64,000 nt of DNA, taken from assembly GCA_030835135.1 (NCBI GenBank), contig JAUQWO010000004.1:1-64000 (forward strand). Direction: 5' to 3'. Numbering within the stretch: position 1 is the first letter of the stretch; every line of letters starts with the position of its first letter. The translations under genes and the position numbers were made by a program. The stretch is from Bacteroidota bacterium. GTDB taxonomy: Bacteria > Bacteroidota > Ignavibacteria > UBA10030 > UBA6906. Under the pieces are notes generated by a model. That model saw nothing but the letters and a program-made list of their open reading frames with translations. It searched no databases and was not told where the DNA came from. Positions 7,026 through 17,499 of the stretch are shown here, one piece after another.

Positions 7026-8546
7026 TTACTTCAGGCGGAAGAACTCGATGCGGCGGTTCTTCGCGCGGCCTTCCGGCGTGGTGTTATCGTCGATCGGATT
7101 CTCGGCACCCATGCCCTTCACACCGATGCGGGAGGCATCGATGCCCTTGGCCACGAGCCATGCCTTCACGGATTCCGCACGGCGCTGCGAGAGCTTCTGG
7201 TTCGATGCGGCCTTGCCGACGTTATCCGTGTAGCCGCGGATCTCCACAGCGATCTCCGGGTTGCCGGCCAGCACTTCGTATGCCTGGTTCAGGGTCTCTT
7301 CCGACTGGGGTTCGATGAGCGCCTTGCCGGTCTTGAAGACGATGCCTTCCAGCACGATCGCCTTGCCAACTTCCACCGTCTGCACTGCCGGCTTCGGCAC
7401 ATCGTCCGCCGGGTTGAGCGGGTTGGAGCCACGCGTGATCTCCGCGCCGTCGTTCACCGTGCCGGCGTCCGTGTCGGCCACCAGCGGGTTGGTCTTGTGC
7501 GTGCGCACCTCAGCTGCATCGGTGAGGCCATCGCCATCGGTATCAGCCTTCAACGGGCTGGTCTTCGTGGTGCGGACCTCTTCGGCGTCGGCCAGGCCGT
7601 CGCCATCCGTGTCTGCCTTCAACGGGTCGGTGCGCAGCGAGGCAACTTCCTCGCCGTCGGTCAGACCTTCATGATCCGTGTCCTTCTCCACCGGCGAAGT
7701 GTGATACGTGATCACTTCGTCGCCGTCCTTCAGGCCGTCTTCGTCCGTGTCCGCGACGATCGCCTTGGTCTTGTACTTCACAACCTCTTCATAGTCATTC
7801 AGACCATCGCCGTCCGTGTCCGCCTTGTCGATCGACGTGCCGATGCCCTTCTCATAGCCGTTGGTCAGGCCGTCACCATCGTTGTCGTCATCATCGCTGT
7901 TGCCGATGTAGAGCGCCACGCCGACGCGGGCCGTCGGATACCAGTCCATGCCCAGCGGGGGCTTCTTGCCGCCATCCGTGAGCAGATCGGTCTTCTTGTC
8001 CATGATCCGCGCACCGAGTTCGAAGTTGAATGCGCCGGCCCTGGAGAATGCCCACTCACCGCCGATCCCGACCGGGATGTGGATGGTGTGCTGGGTCAGG
8101 GTGTTCGGCACGCCGACTTCGTTCTCCGCGGTCCGCTCGTACCAGTACTGACCGACACCGGCGTAGATGTACGGGGAAAACGTGCTGCCCGGATTGAAGT
8201 GCAACCAGGCCACCAGATCCGCTGCCCAGCCCTCGTCCCGGAGGAAGGAGTGGCTCAGCGCCACATCCGTCGGCACGAGCGTGCTGTTCTTCGCCTTCAG
8301 CTTCGCGTACTCGGCCATCACGCCGACCGAGAAGACGCGCGTGAAGTGGTGACGGAGGAAGAGATCGGCACCCCCGGTGATCTCGCGCTTGTCGAAATTG
8401 TTCATCCACATGTTCGCACCACCGTGGAAGCCGACCGCCGTCTTGCCGACCCGGTTGAACTTACCGGGGGCCTGCGGGGGAACATCCTGTGCCATCGCGA
8501 GCTGTGCCGCGAAAAGCACCAGGAGCGTATAGACGAGTCTTTTCAT
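7026..8546 (-). CDS. OmpA-family outer-membrane protein with TSP3-type calcium repeats
   Basis: 506 residues. A signal peptide (MKRLVYTLLVLFAAQLAMAQ) is followed by a beta-barrel region (about 25-215) with alternating aromatic strands. Then come seven DxDxDGLxDxxE thrombospondin type-3 repeats of about 23 residues (about 216-370), and a C-terminal OmpA peptidoglycan-binding domain (about 385-506) with GYTDNVGKAASNQKLSQRRAESVKAWLV and the RIGVKGMGAENPI end. Repeats of this kind bind Ca2+ and act as a stiff linker. It would anchor the outer membrane to the wall. A GG-N10-GC promoter candidate and palindromes lie upstream, immediately below the enhancer-binding-protein gene, suggesting that this porin is a main target of that regulator. 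Confidence 0.92.
   Translation of the reverse strand: MKRLVYTLLVLFAAQLAMAQDVPPQAPGKFNRVGKTAVGFHGGANMWMNNFDKREITGGADLFLRHHFTRVFSVGVMAEYAKLKAKNSTLVPTDVALSHSFLRDEGWAADLVAWLHFNPGSTFSPYIYAGVGQYWYERTAENEVGVPNTLTQHTIHIPVGIGGEWAFSRAGAFNFELGARIMDKKTDLLTDGGKKPPLGMDWYPTARVGVALYIGNSDDDDNDGDGLTNGYEKGIGTSIDKADTDGDGLNDYEEVVKYKTKAIVADTDEDGLKDGDEVITYHTSPVEKDTDHEGLTDGEEVASLRTDPLKADTDGDGLADAEEVRTTKTSPLKADTDGDGLTDAAEVRTHKTNPLVADTDAGTVNDGAEITRGSNPLNPADDVPKPAVQTVEVGKAIVLEGIVFKTGKALIEPQSEETLNQAYEVLAGNPEIAVEIRGYTDNVGKAASNQKLSQRRAESVKAWLVAKGIDASRIGVKGMGAENPIDDNTTPEGRAKNRRIEFFRLK
7452..7896 (-). repeat. Tandem 69-bp (23-residue) TSP3 repeats inside the OmpA gene
   Basis: Seven units starting with DTDGDGL or a close variant; most are exactly 23 residues long. 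Two neighbouring units (DTDGDGLADAEEVRTTKTSP and DTDGDGLTDAAEVRTHKTNP) are almost identical, which points to recent unit duplication. Confidence 0.85.
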
Positions 8547-8710
8547 GAGTGTACTCCGTCAATAGTGGAGAAATGTAGAGTGAATGGAGGACCGGGTGAC
8601 CGGTGCCAACCGCTTCTGGGCCGATCGGTGATCCCACTTCGCCCTCACGATCACAGGAGTTCCGTGACGCGGGAGCAATCGATACTGCATGGATCACCGG
8701 GGAAGGTTAC

Positions 8711-8793
8711 TAACCGTTTAGCGAATGGCATGCCACAGTCACTCGGATGGAGCAAAAAATTGCTAATCCCCTGATGTGTAACGATTTAGCAAA
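8711..8793. repeat. Two 15-bp direct repeats around the sigma-54-type promoter
   Basis: TAACCGTTTAGCGAA (8711-8725) and TAACGATTTAGCAAA (8779-8793) agree at 12 of 15 bases and lie 68 bp apart. The second overlaps a TTGCTAA (8760-8766) / TTAGCAA (8786-8792) inverted repeat. They could be binding sites for a second regulator. Confidence 0.35.
8721..8734 (-). promoter_or_regulatory. Sigma-54-type promoter candidate for the OmpA-TSP3 gene
   Basis: On the minus strand TGGCATG-CCAT-TCGCT gives GG (8734-8733), exactly ten bases, then GC (8722-8721). It differs from TGGCACG-N4-TTGCW at one base in each half. The predicted start is near 8709, leaving a leader of about 160 bases before the ATG at 8546. 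The leader contains no recognised riboswitch. Confidence 0.55.
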
Positions 8794-8842
8794 ACGTGAA
8801 GTTCCATTGGTGGGACAACATTAGTAGTTTGTCCCCGTGACA

Positions 8843-8860
8843 TATCGTGGAACCACGATA
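8843..8860. promoter_or_regulatory. Perfect palindrome, candidate enhancer (UAS)
   Basis: TATCGTGGAACCACGATA is a perfect inverted repeat of eight bases with a two-base centre. A further half-site (ATCGTGG, 8862-8868) follows. It lies about 110-127 bases upstream of the -24 element at 8733-8734 and resembles the site at 6433-6450. Confidence 0.5.
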
Positions 8861-8893
8861 CATCGTGGTGGGTTCGTGGCGAGGGTGGGTGTT

Positions 8894-10661
<1,768 letters not shown>

Positions 10662-10678
<17 letters not shown>

Positions 10679-11198
10679 TGCCGGAGTCCGTCAGGAAGTG
10701 GTGGGCAAGGGCGACGAATGCGCCATCGACGCCGTCGCCGGAAAGTGCCGATGTGCGGAACGTGCTGAGGACGGCATCCATGGTGCGGAGGGACGCGGGC
10801 ACGAGGACCCCCTGGTCGTGGTCCATGTCGGATTTGTTCAATGCGAGAAGGAGCACCCCGTGCGGGTTGATCCGGAGGAAGTGGAGGGCATGCCGCTCGA
10901 GTGCGTCGATGGTCTGTGGCCGTGTGACATCGGCCACGACGATCGCGCCCCGCGCTCCCTGCAAATAGGATGTCGTCATGTCGCTGAAGGATTCTCCACC
11001 CTCGAGATCCCAGAGGACAAGCTGAATGCCGTCCGGATGATCCCCGGCACCTTCATGCGGAGGAACATGCTTCTTGCTGATCTTCACCCCGACGGTGGTC
11101 AGATAGGCATCGCTGAAGGAACGGTCCACGAATCTGCGGACCAGACTGGTCTTTCCGACCGACATTTCGCCTATGATGCACACCTTGGCGAGCATCAT
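10662..11198 (-). CDS. Rab-like small GTPase with altered switch II
   Basis: 178 residues. The ATG at 11198 was chosen because it forms an ATGA overlap with the stop of the preceding gene; a second ATG follows directly. G1 is GEMSVGKT (10-17), the switch I threonine lies in TTVG (34-37), G3 is WDLEGGE (63-69), G4 is NKSD (121-124) and G5 is TSALSG. The Ras Gln61 position carries Gly68, and Glu66 replaces the usual Ala, so intrinsic GTP hydrolysis should be slow or need a partner. Bacterial Rab-like proteins with WDLxG variants are known, but their roles are largely open. It lies between a membrane OmpA/BON protein and a sigma-54 activator, suggesting a signalling switch between the two. Confidence 0.88.
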
Positions 11199-13075
11199 GG
11201 CGTTGCCCCCGGCGCTGGCGGGAGAAGCGTGAACACCACGCAACGGTTCAGACTGTCGGCATACTGGATCTCCGTGCCCGCGGGTGTTGCACCTGCACCG
11301 ATGCTGACCAGCCGGCCGGGATCGATGCCGCGGTTGACCAGTGCCGATGCGACAGCCTGTGCCCGCAAGAGCGCGATCCGTTCTTTGGAATTCTCGTCGC
11401 CGGCACTGTCGCTGTGCCCCGTGATCTGAATGTGGATCCAGGGTGCACGTGCCAGGAGTGCGTACACGGAGGAGACCGTCCTCAGCGCATCCGCGGAGAG
11501 TTCCGCCGAGGCGCGGGGAAAGTGGATCCGGTCCGCCACCGCCGTTGTGCCCGGCTGCAGGCGGTTCGTGATCTCCCGCAGTCCGGGTAACGAGGCATAT
11601 GCCTCAACGATGCGAAGGGCGGTGCGCGTATCGGGGATCTGGCCGTTCAGCGTGAGTGCGCCGTCAGCGTACGCGGATTCGATGCAGACGCCGGGGATCC
11701 GGTTGAGAGCGGCCGTGATCCCTCCTGCCTGGGCTGCAGTCAGCTCCGGAAAGGGTGGGGCAGGCGGAAGTTCGAGTGCATCGGTCAGGGATCCACCCTG
11801 CGTGTAGGTGCGGATGAAATCCGTGATCTGTGCACGGCGGTATGCGTTCTCGATGGTCCCGCGGAGCAGGATGTCCCCGCGCTCCACCTGCAGGGCAACC
11901 GTCCTCGAGGGTCCGGGGAATGCGTTGGCGACGGCGGTGCGCAGCCTGGTCTCTGCGTCCCGATCCTGTCCGTTGCGGTAGAGCCAGATCCCGGCCGGGA
12001 TGAGGAGTGCGAGCAGAAGGACGGCGCCGATCCACAGGACGCCCCGGGGCGCTCTGTGTGGGGCGGCGGGGGCGACCGTCAGCGGCTGTTCGACGACCGA
12101 GCGGAGGTGCCCGCCGACCTGCAGGGGGATGTTCGTGGCGTCGCCCGCATACGTCTCGGGTGTGAACCCTTTGATCTGGATGATCTCCGTCAGCGTGTCC
12201 CGGAGTCGCGCCCGCACGTTGTCATCGGGCACGCCGCGTACGACGGCAGCGAGGTAGCAGTAGCCGGCAACCTCGATGATGATGGTGGATTCACCGTACG
12301 AGATCTGATCGAGCTCCTGCGGCCGCGCGGGTGTATGCATCGAGTCGTTGAACAGACTTCTGATCGCGGTGAGCATGCCCGAGAGCAGATCGGGATCGAG
12401 CAACGGGATCGCCGGCGCCTGCGCCTGTGCCATGACGAGTCCGGATGCCGCGTGGATCAGGAACGCGGCATCGATGTGCACGGGAACGGATTCGCGGAGA
12501 AGGAGCTCGGCCTCCGAAACGCCGGTCAGCCGCGCGCGGATCTTCCGTGTGAGCGCACGAACGCTCAGCCGGGATTCGATGCGCTCGTTCATCTGGCGGA
12601 CGAGTGAGGAGAGGGTCTCGGAGACATATTTCGAAATGGTGCTTCCGATGACCGGGTAGAGTGCGTCGATCATTGCTTCGCGCTCTCCGCGGACGGTCTC
12701 TTTGATCGCCGAACTCACCAGCGGGGCGAGGTCGGCCGATGCCTGTTCCGGTTCGACCGCGTAATACCGTGCGATCGCCTGTGTACTCGTGGGGGCAAGG
12801 GCCGTCGCCAGAGCGCCGGCGCTGATGCGGGTGTTCTCACGGATCGCCCGCTCCAGCACGGGAACGAGCGCCTGGAGGAGAGCATTCCGGAGCGGGGCAT
12901 CCTCCCGGCCGGCGGCGTCCGCGAGGAGCGGTTCGATGAGTCGTGCCAGTTCCGCCGGGTCGTTGATCTGGCAGCGGATGGCATCAAGATCCCCGGCGAG
13001 GGTGCGCAGCGTCGAAGACTCGGGTGCGAAGAGCAGCTCCCGGAGTTGATCGTATTCTGAAGGAAGGGGGGGCAC
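11195..13075 (-). CDS. Single-span OmpA/BON protein with large cytoplasmic region
   Basis: 626 residues. No signal peptide. Residues 1-340 are predicted cytoplasmic. A segment near 205-320 (FLIHAASGLVMAQ, LDPDLLSGMLTAIRS, then SYGESTIIIEVAGYCYLAAVVRG) has the strand-helix pattern of roadblock/longin-like GTPase-partner domains. One transmembrane helix lies at about 345-366 (VLWIGAVLLLALLIPAGIWLY). The periplasmic part has two BON-like modules (about 370-430 and 440-505) and an OmpA peptidoglycan-binding domain (about 515-626) with ITGHSDSAGDENSKERIALLRAQAV. It would tie the cell wall to a cytoplasmic module next to the co-encoded GTPase. The roadblock assignment is inference from pattern only. 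It ends in an ATGA overlap with the GTPase gene. Confidence 0.85.
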   Translation of the reverse strand: MPPLPSEYDQLRELLFAPESSTLRTLAGDLDAIRCQINDPAELARLIEPLLADAAGREDAPLRNALLQALVPVLERAIRENTRISAGALATALAPTSTQAIARYYAVEPEQASADLAPLVSSAIKETVRGEREAMIDALYPVIGSTISKYVSETLSSLVRQMNERIESRLSVRALTRKIRARLTGVSEAELLLRESVPVHIDAAFLIHAASGLVMAQAQAPAIPLLDPDLLSGMLTAIRSLFNDSMHTPARPQELDQISYGESTIIIEVAGYCYLAAVVRGVPDDNVRARLRDTLTEIIQIKGFTPETYAGDATNIPLQVGGHLRSVVEQPLTVAPAAPHRAPRGVLWIGAVLLLALLIPAGIWLYRNGQDRDAETRLRTAVANAFPGPSRTVALQVERGDILLRGTIENAYRRAQITDFIRTYTQGGSLTDALELPPAPPFPELTAAQAGGITAALNRIPGVCIESAYADGALTLNGQIPDTRTALRIVEAYASLPGLREITNRLQPGTTAVADRIHFPRASAELSADALRTVSSVYALLARAPWIHIQITGHSDSAGDENSKERIALLRAQAVASALVNRGIDPGRLVSIGAGATPAGTEIQYADSLNRCVVFTLLPPAPGATP

Positions 13076-13077
13076 CC

Positions 13078-13587
13078 TCAGGATCCTTCACCCGTGCGCA
13101 CGGCGTTGCTGAACTCTTCGAGCACGGCATCGTTACGCAACTTCATGGCGACTTCCTGGAGCAGCTCCGCAAGCCGTTCACGTGCCACCGAGCTGTCGCG
13201 CAGTGCCGTGATGTTCCGTTCCAGGTCGGACGCCAGCTGTTCGCGGGTGGTGCGAAGGTCGTTCTGGAATTTCGTCCGGAGCGCGGCCAGTTCCTGGCGG
13301 TGATCCTCCTGGACGGACGCGAGTTCGCGGGCCTTCGCCGCGAGCGCATCCTCGAGGTCCGCCCGGTTCTGCTGCATCGTCTTGGAGATTCGAGCAACCT
13401 CGGCATTGATCAGCGCGCGGATCTCGTCGAGATGCGTCCCGGTGTCCTCCTGATGCCTGCGCAGGTCCGCCGCAAGCCGGTCATGACGCTGATCCATCTC
13501 ACGCTTCTGCGGCCCCATGATGATGTCACGGATCTGATCGATATGGTCCGGGCTGTGCTGGAGCTCGTCGTTGGTGGGCTTTGCCAT
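13078..13587 (-). CDS. Coiled-coil protein, first gene of the GTPase operon
   Basis: 169 residues starting MAKPTNDELQ at 13587, where GGGAGAGG stands five bases upstream. The longer upstream frame lacks a good start. From about residue 20 to 160 it is almost wholly helical with heptad spacing and many Arg/Glu/Gln residues (for example QQNRADLEDALAAKARELAS and LRTTREQLASDLERNITAL). There is no membrane span or signal peptide. The stop codon lies two bases before the next gene, so it is co-transcribed with the OmpA/BON protein. It may be a scaffold or effector for the GTPase module. No family was recognised. Confidence 0.75.
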   Translation of the reverse strand: MAKPTNDELQHSPDHIDQIRDIIMGPQKREMDQRHDRLAADLRRHQEDTGTHLDEIRALINAEVARISKTMQQNRADLEDALAAKARELASVQEDHRQELAALRTKFQNDLRTTREQLASDLERNITALRDSSVARERLAELLQEVAMKLRNDAVLEEFSNAVRTGEGS

Positions 13588-13821
13588 GATGCCTCTCCCT
13601 TCAGGCGGTGCCTTGGTCTGATGCGGAATTCGCGAATAACAGCGGTCGTTCATAGTAGAGAAAAACACAGAGAGTATCAAGCGTTCCGGAGTGGCGGACG
13701 CCCGCGCGTCCGGCATCTGCCTCCGGCGGGCCGTGGGGCTGCTTCTGGAATCTGACCACCGGAATATGTACCTTGTGCGGGCAAAATCGAACGAAAACGA
13801 CACTCATTCCAGGTGAAGCGC

Positions 13822-14835
13822 ATGCACGAAGTGACCCTTATCCCGGGAGACGGCATCGGACCCAGCATCGCCGAAGCGACCGTCCGGATCATCGAGGCCG
13901 CTGGCGTGAAGATCCAGTGGGAGAAGGTGGAAGCGGGGATGGCGGGGATCGACAAGTACAAGGATCCCCTGCCGAAGCATGTCATCGATTCGATCGCACG
14001 GACGCGCGTCGCTCTGAAGGGCCCCCTCACCACGCCCGTGGGATCGGGGTTCCGGAGCGTCAACGTCGCCCTCAGGAAGGAATTCGACCTGTACGCGAAC
14101 GTCCGTCCGGCCCATACCTTCGAGGGCGTGAGCTCGCAACACGAAGACCTGGATATCGTGACGGTACGTGAGAATACCGAGGAGTTCTATGCCGGCATCG
14201 AACACTACATCGACCCGCAGCGCAGCGCGGCGGAGACGATCGGGATCGTGACGCGTTCCGGTTCGGCGCGCATCCTCCGCTATGCCTATGAGTATGCACG
14301 CAAGTACGGGCGCAAGAAGGTCACGACGGTCCACAAGGCGAACATCCTGAAGTACACCGGCGGACTCTTCCTCGATGTCTCGCGCGAGATCGCCAGCGAA
14401 TATCCCGAGATCGAATCGAACGACCGCATCATCGATAATATGGCGATGCAGATGGTGATGAATCCCCACCAGTTCGACGTGATCGTGACGACGAACCTGT
14501 TCGGCGACATCCTTTCCGATCTTGCCTCCGGATTGGTCGGCGGACTTGGCCTCGCGCCCGGGTCGAACATCGGCTACAACGCGTCGATCTTCGAGGCGGT
14601 GCATGGCAGTGCGCCGGACATCGCGGGGAAGAACCTGGCGAACCCCTGTGCGCTGGTACTGGCGGGTGTGATGATGTTGCGTCAGCTGAACGAGACCGCG
14701 GCGGCCGACCGCATCGAGAAAGCCGTGCGTGCCGTGATCAAGGCGGGCACCTCGGTGACGCGTGACCTGAACCCGACGTCTCCCGTGGGCACGATCGAGA
14801 TGACCGATGCGATCATCAGGGAGATGGGTGCGTAA
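13822..14835 (+). CDS. NAD-type isocitrate dehydrogenase (IDH3/IMDH superfamily)
   Basis: 337 residues. The ATG at 13822 is preceded by AGGTGA with a five-base gap; a GTG nine bases earlier is possible. It has LIPGDGIGPSIAE, the substrate loop GPLTTPVGSGFRSVNVALRK with the Ser and Asn that bind isocitrate, DLYANVRP, VRENTEEFYAGIEH, NLFGDILSDLASG and the cofactor loop EAVHGSAPDIAGKNLANP. The SGFRSVNV loop separates isocitrate from isopropylmalate enzymes, so oxidative decarboxylation of isocitrate to 2-oxoglutarate in the TCA cycle is the likely role. It is divergent from the GTPase operon and overlaps the convergent M16 gene by 20 bases. Confidence 0.9.
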   Translation: MHEVTLIPGDGIGPSIAEATVRIIEAAGVKIQWEKVEAGMAGIDKYKDPLPKHVIDSIARTRVALKGPLTTPVGSGFRSVNVALRKEFDLYANVRPAHTFEGVSSQHEDLDIVTVRENTEEFYAGIEHYIDPQRSAAETIGIVTRSGSARILRYAYEYARKYGRKKVTTVHKANILKYTGGLFLDVSREIASEYPEIESNDRIIDNMAMQMVMNPHQFDVIVTTNLFGDILSDLASGLVGGLGLAPGSNIGYNASIFEAVHGSAPDIAGKNLANPCALVLAGVMMLRQLNETAAADRIEKAVRAVIKAGTSVTRDLNPTSPVGTIEMTDAIIREMGA

Positions 14836-16150
14836 GGATCGCGCCGTCGGGTGAGGCAAGACGGACCGGGAGCGTCATGGTCCGCTGAACGGCAGGCAGG
14901 ACCGCCCCCGCGTCCCCGACGATCACCGTCGTCATGGAGGCGGGATCGAGGAATGTCCGCGCCACGCGCAGGACATCGTCGCGTGTCACGGCGCGCAGCC
15001 GCGCCAGGTAGGTCGTGAACGTATCCGCGGGCATGTCGTACAGTTCCCGCACCTGCAGGGCCAGGGCAACCTGGCCCGACGTTTCGAACGCGAGTGCATA
15101 CGCCCCGGCAAGACTCTCCACGGCGAACGCATGCTCTTCTTCCGTGATCCCGCTCTCCCGCATCTTGTCCAGCTCTGCGATCATCTCGCGTACCGATTCT
15201 TCGGTCTTCTCGGCGTGGAATGCGCCGCCCGCCATGAACGGCCCCTCTTCGCGGTACGCCTGGAAGGATGACCAGGCACCATAGGTCAGGCCGCGCTTCT
15301 CGCGGAGATTGGCGTTGAGCCTGCTGTTGAATTGTCCACCGAGGATCCTGTTCAGGACAACTGCCGCCTGATACTCCGGCGCGTTCCTCCGCATGGCGAT
15401 CGCTCCCATCCTGATCTCCGACTGCACCGAACCGGGCCGGTCGGCGATCAGAACCCCGGGAGTACGTGCGGGCGGTGCAGGAAAGGGCGGCACGATGGCC
15501 GGCGCCGGTTCCGCCCAATCTCCGAATTCCCGTTCGACCAGCGACTCCAGGCGCGGCATCGTGATGTCGCCGACGCACATGACCGCCATGCTCGCCGGTG
15601 TGATGTGCGCTCTCTTGAATCCCGCAACATCGGCACGCCCGATCCGCCGCAATGCATCCTCCGTCCCCTCCGACTCCGTGCCGTACGGATGCTGATCTCC
15701 GTACAGCGTGCGGTAGAAGACGGTACTTGCGATGTGTGATGGCCGGTCCTTGTGCTGAACGATCGCCGTGAGCCGCTGCTGCCGGAGCCGTTCGACCTCG
15801 GCTTCGGGATAGGCGGCGTTGCGGAGGATGTCTGCCATGACCGCGGCCATCTGATCCAGAGCGGGAGTGAGCGTGGAGACGGAGAAGACGGTCCCGTCGT
15901 GCGTCACGCTGGATTGGTAGTATGCCCCCGCGGCGTCGAACGCATCCGCGATCGCAGCGAGCGGACGACCGGGTGTACCGGTATCCAGCGCATCGGCGGC
16001 GAGTGTTGCGAGTCCCGCCCTGCCGGCGGGGTCTGCGTTCGCGCCGGACCGGAACACGAACGAAAGGTGGACGAGCGGGAGGGCGGTCCGTTCGACCAGA
16101 AGGAGACGGATGCCGTTCCGCAGACGCGCTTCCTGGATGACCGGTATCAT
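14816..16150 (-). CDS. M16-family peptidase, non-catalytic subunit
   Basis: 444 residues starting at 16150 in an ATGA overlap with its partner. The M16 fold is clear: RLRNGIRLLLVERTALPLVHLSFVFRSGA, REFGDW, the NRILGGQFNSRLNANLREKRGLTYGA signature of the second half, and a C-terminal FLDPASMTTVIVGDA. The zinc motif HxxEH is missing; the matching region reads GLATLAADAL. It should pair with the catalytic gene immediately upstream as a heterodimer, as in mitochondrial processing peptidase-like bacterial pairs. No signal peptide is evident in the chosen frame, so the location is unclear. Confidence 0.88.
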   Translation of the reverse strand: MIPVIQEARLRNGIRLLLVERTALPLVHLSFVFRSGANADPAGRAGLATLAADALDTGTPGRPLAAIADAFDAAGAYYQSSVTHDGTVFSVSTLTPALDQMAAVMADILRNAAYPEAEVERLRQQRLTAIVQHKDRPSHIASTVFYRTLYGDQHPYGTESEGTEDALRRIGRADVAGFKRAHITPASMAVMCVGDITMPRLESLVEREFGDWAEPAPAIVPPFPAPPARTPGVLIADRPGSVQSEIRMGAIAMRRNAPEYQAAVVLNRILGGQFNSRLNANLREKRGLTYGAWSSFQAYREEGPFMAGGAFHAEKTEESVREMIAELDKMRESGITEEEHAFAVESLAGAYALAFETSGQVALALQVRELYDMPADTFTTYLARLRAVTRDDVLRVARTFLDPASMTTVIVGDAGAVLPAVQRTMTLPVRLASPDGAILTHPSP

Positions 16151-17427
16151 GCGCGTCCGTCCTTGTGTGGAACCACGGTCAATGTCACGGAAGGGGGCGC
16201 GAGCACACGTGCGGCACACGCCCGTACTTCTTCCGGTGTGATGCCCTGGTAACGGTCGGGGTACGTGTTCAGCAGTCCCGCCGATCCCCCGAGCGTGTGA
16301 TAGGTTGCCATCGCGTCGGCCCGGTGCAGCATGCTGGAAAGGCCGTGGATGTGCTGGGAAAGATTCATCATGATGGACTTCTCGACCTCGCCCGGGTCTG
16401 GGCCGTGCGTGAGGACATCCTGCACCACGGCCATGGTTGCATCGCGCACCTCCCCGATCGTGTGACCGGTGCGCGGCGTGATCTGCATGACCAGCCGGCC
16501 GGTCCGCTCGAGTCCGTGGTGATACGTGATCACCGACTGCGCGCACTGCTGGTCCACCACCAGCGAGCGGTACAGGCGTGAGTTCTTCCCCGAGCTCAGC
16601 ACATCAGTGAAGACGTCGAGGAGGATATCCTCGCGCGTGTTCCATGGGGCGCCGTGCCAGGCGATGTAGAGTCGGGGGAGCTGGACGGCATCGGGGAGTG
16701 TGATCTCGCATGGGGCCGCCAGCGTCCCCGGGCCGATCGCAGGCCGGGGCGGTTCGCCGTGCGACGGGATCGGGCCGAAATACCGCTCGATCAGTGTCCG
16801 GGCCTCGTCGATACGGAAATTCCCGGCGAGTACCAGACACGCGTTGTCCGGGGCATAATACGTGTGAAAGAATGCCCGCACATCATCCAGACGTGCGGCG
16901 GCAAGATCCTCCATGGACCCGATCACGGGCCAGTGGTGCGGGTAGTCCGGCGGGTACAACGCCGCCATCAGGGTTTCGTGGGCAAGGCCGTATGGCTGGT
17001 TCTCATAACTCTGCCGGCGTTCGTTCCTCACGACATCACGCTGGTTGTCCAGCTTCTCCTGCGTGAGGGCGGGCAGCAACGCGCCCATCCTGTCCGATTC
17101 CAGAAAGAGTGCGAGTTCGAGCTGATCGGCGGGAACCAGCTCATAGTAATTCGTCCGGTCCTCGTTCGTGGAACCATTCACCTGTCCGCCCACTGCCTGC
17201 AGCCGGTGGAAGTGCTCGCCGTCCGGTACGTTCTGCGAACCCTTGAACATCATATGTTCGAAGAGATGGGCGAGTCCGGTGTGACCCGGCGATTCGTTCT
17301 TGGAGCCGACGTGATACATCACTTCAACGGCGACCACGGGGACCGATGGATCGGGATGGAGAATGACGTGCAATCCGTTGGAAAGGCGGTCTTCGGTGAT
17401 CGGGAGGTTGACGCGGAGTGTCTGCAT
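16147..17427 (-). CDS. M16-family zinc peptidase, catalytic subunit
   Basis: 426 residues starting MQTLRVNLPITEDRLSNGL at 17427. The inverted zinc motif is HLFEH (His54, Glu57, His58), and the distal ligand is Glu136 in VVRNERR. NYYELVP, PHHWPVIGS and a C-terminal AARVLAPPSVTLTVVP complete the family pattern. It cleaves short to medium peptides, probably inside the clam-shell formed with the non-catalytic protein encoded just downstream (ATGA overlap). No signal peptide is seen. The start lies about 70-90 bases from the divergent GWxTD gene, so the promoters share that gap. Confidence 0.9.
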   Translation of the reverse strand: MQTLRVNLPITEDRLSNGLHVILHPDPSVPVVAVEVMYHVGSKNESPGHTGLAHLFEHMMFKGSQNVPDGEHFHRLQAVGGQVNGSTNEDRTNYYELVPADQLELALFLESDRMGALLPALTQEKLDNQRDVVRNERRQSYENQPYGLAHETLMAALYPPDYPHHWPVIGSMEDLAAARLDDVRAFFHTYYAPDNACLVLAGNFRIDEARTLIERYFGPIPSHGEPPRPAIGPGTLAAPCEITLPDAVQLPRLYIAWHGAPWNTREDILLDVFTDVLSSGKNSRLYRSLVVDQQCAQSVITYHHGLERTGRLVMQITPRTGHTIGEVRDATMAVVQDVLTHGPDPGEVEKSIMMNLSQHIHGLSSMLHRADAMATYHTLGGSAGLLNTYPDRYQGITPEEVRACAARVLAPPSVTLTVVPHKDGRA

Positions 17428-17499
17428 GCCGCAATATCGCACTTTGTGCCGCGAAAAGCCACAATTGCATCTTTCTCCGAACAACCGTTTCTTATATTC

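Noticed and set aside
8574-8709. Riboswitch in the leader of the OmpA-TSP3 gene
   Set aside because: No conserved aptamer core could be recognised by eye.
17465-17498. Promoter TTGCAT / TATATT before the GWxTD gene
   Set aside because: Spacing is 22 bp, too long for a working pair, although the TATATT box may still be used with another -35.
16654-17499. Upstream extension of the GWxTD gene
   Set aside because: It is antisense to the catalytic M16 gene. The lipoprotein signal begins only at 17500/17518.
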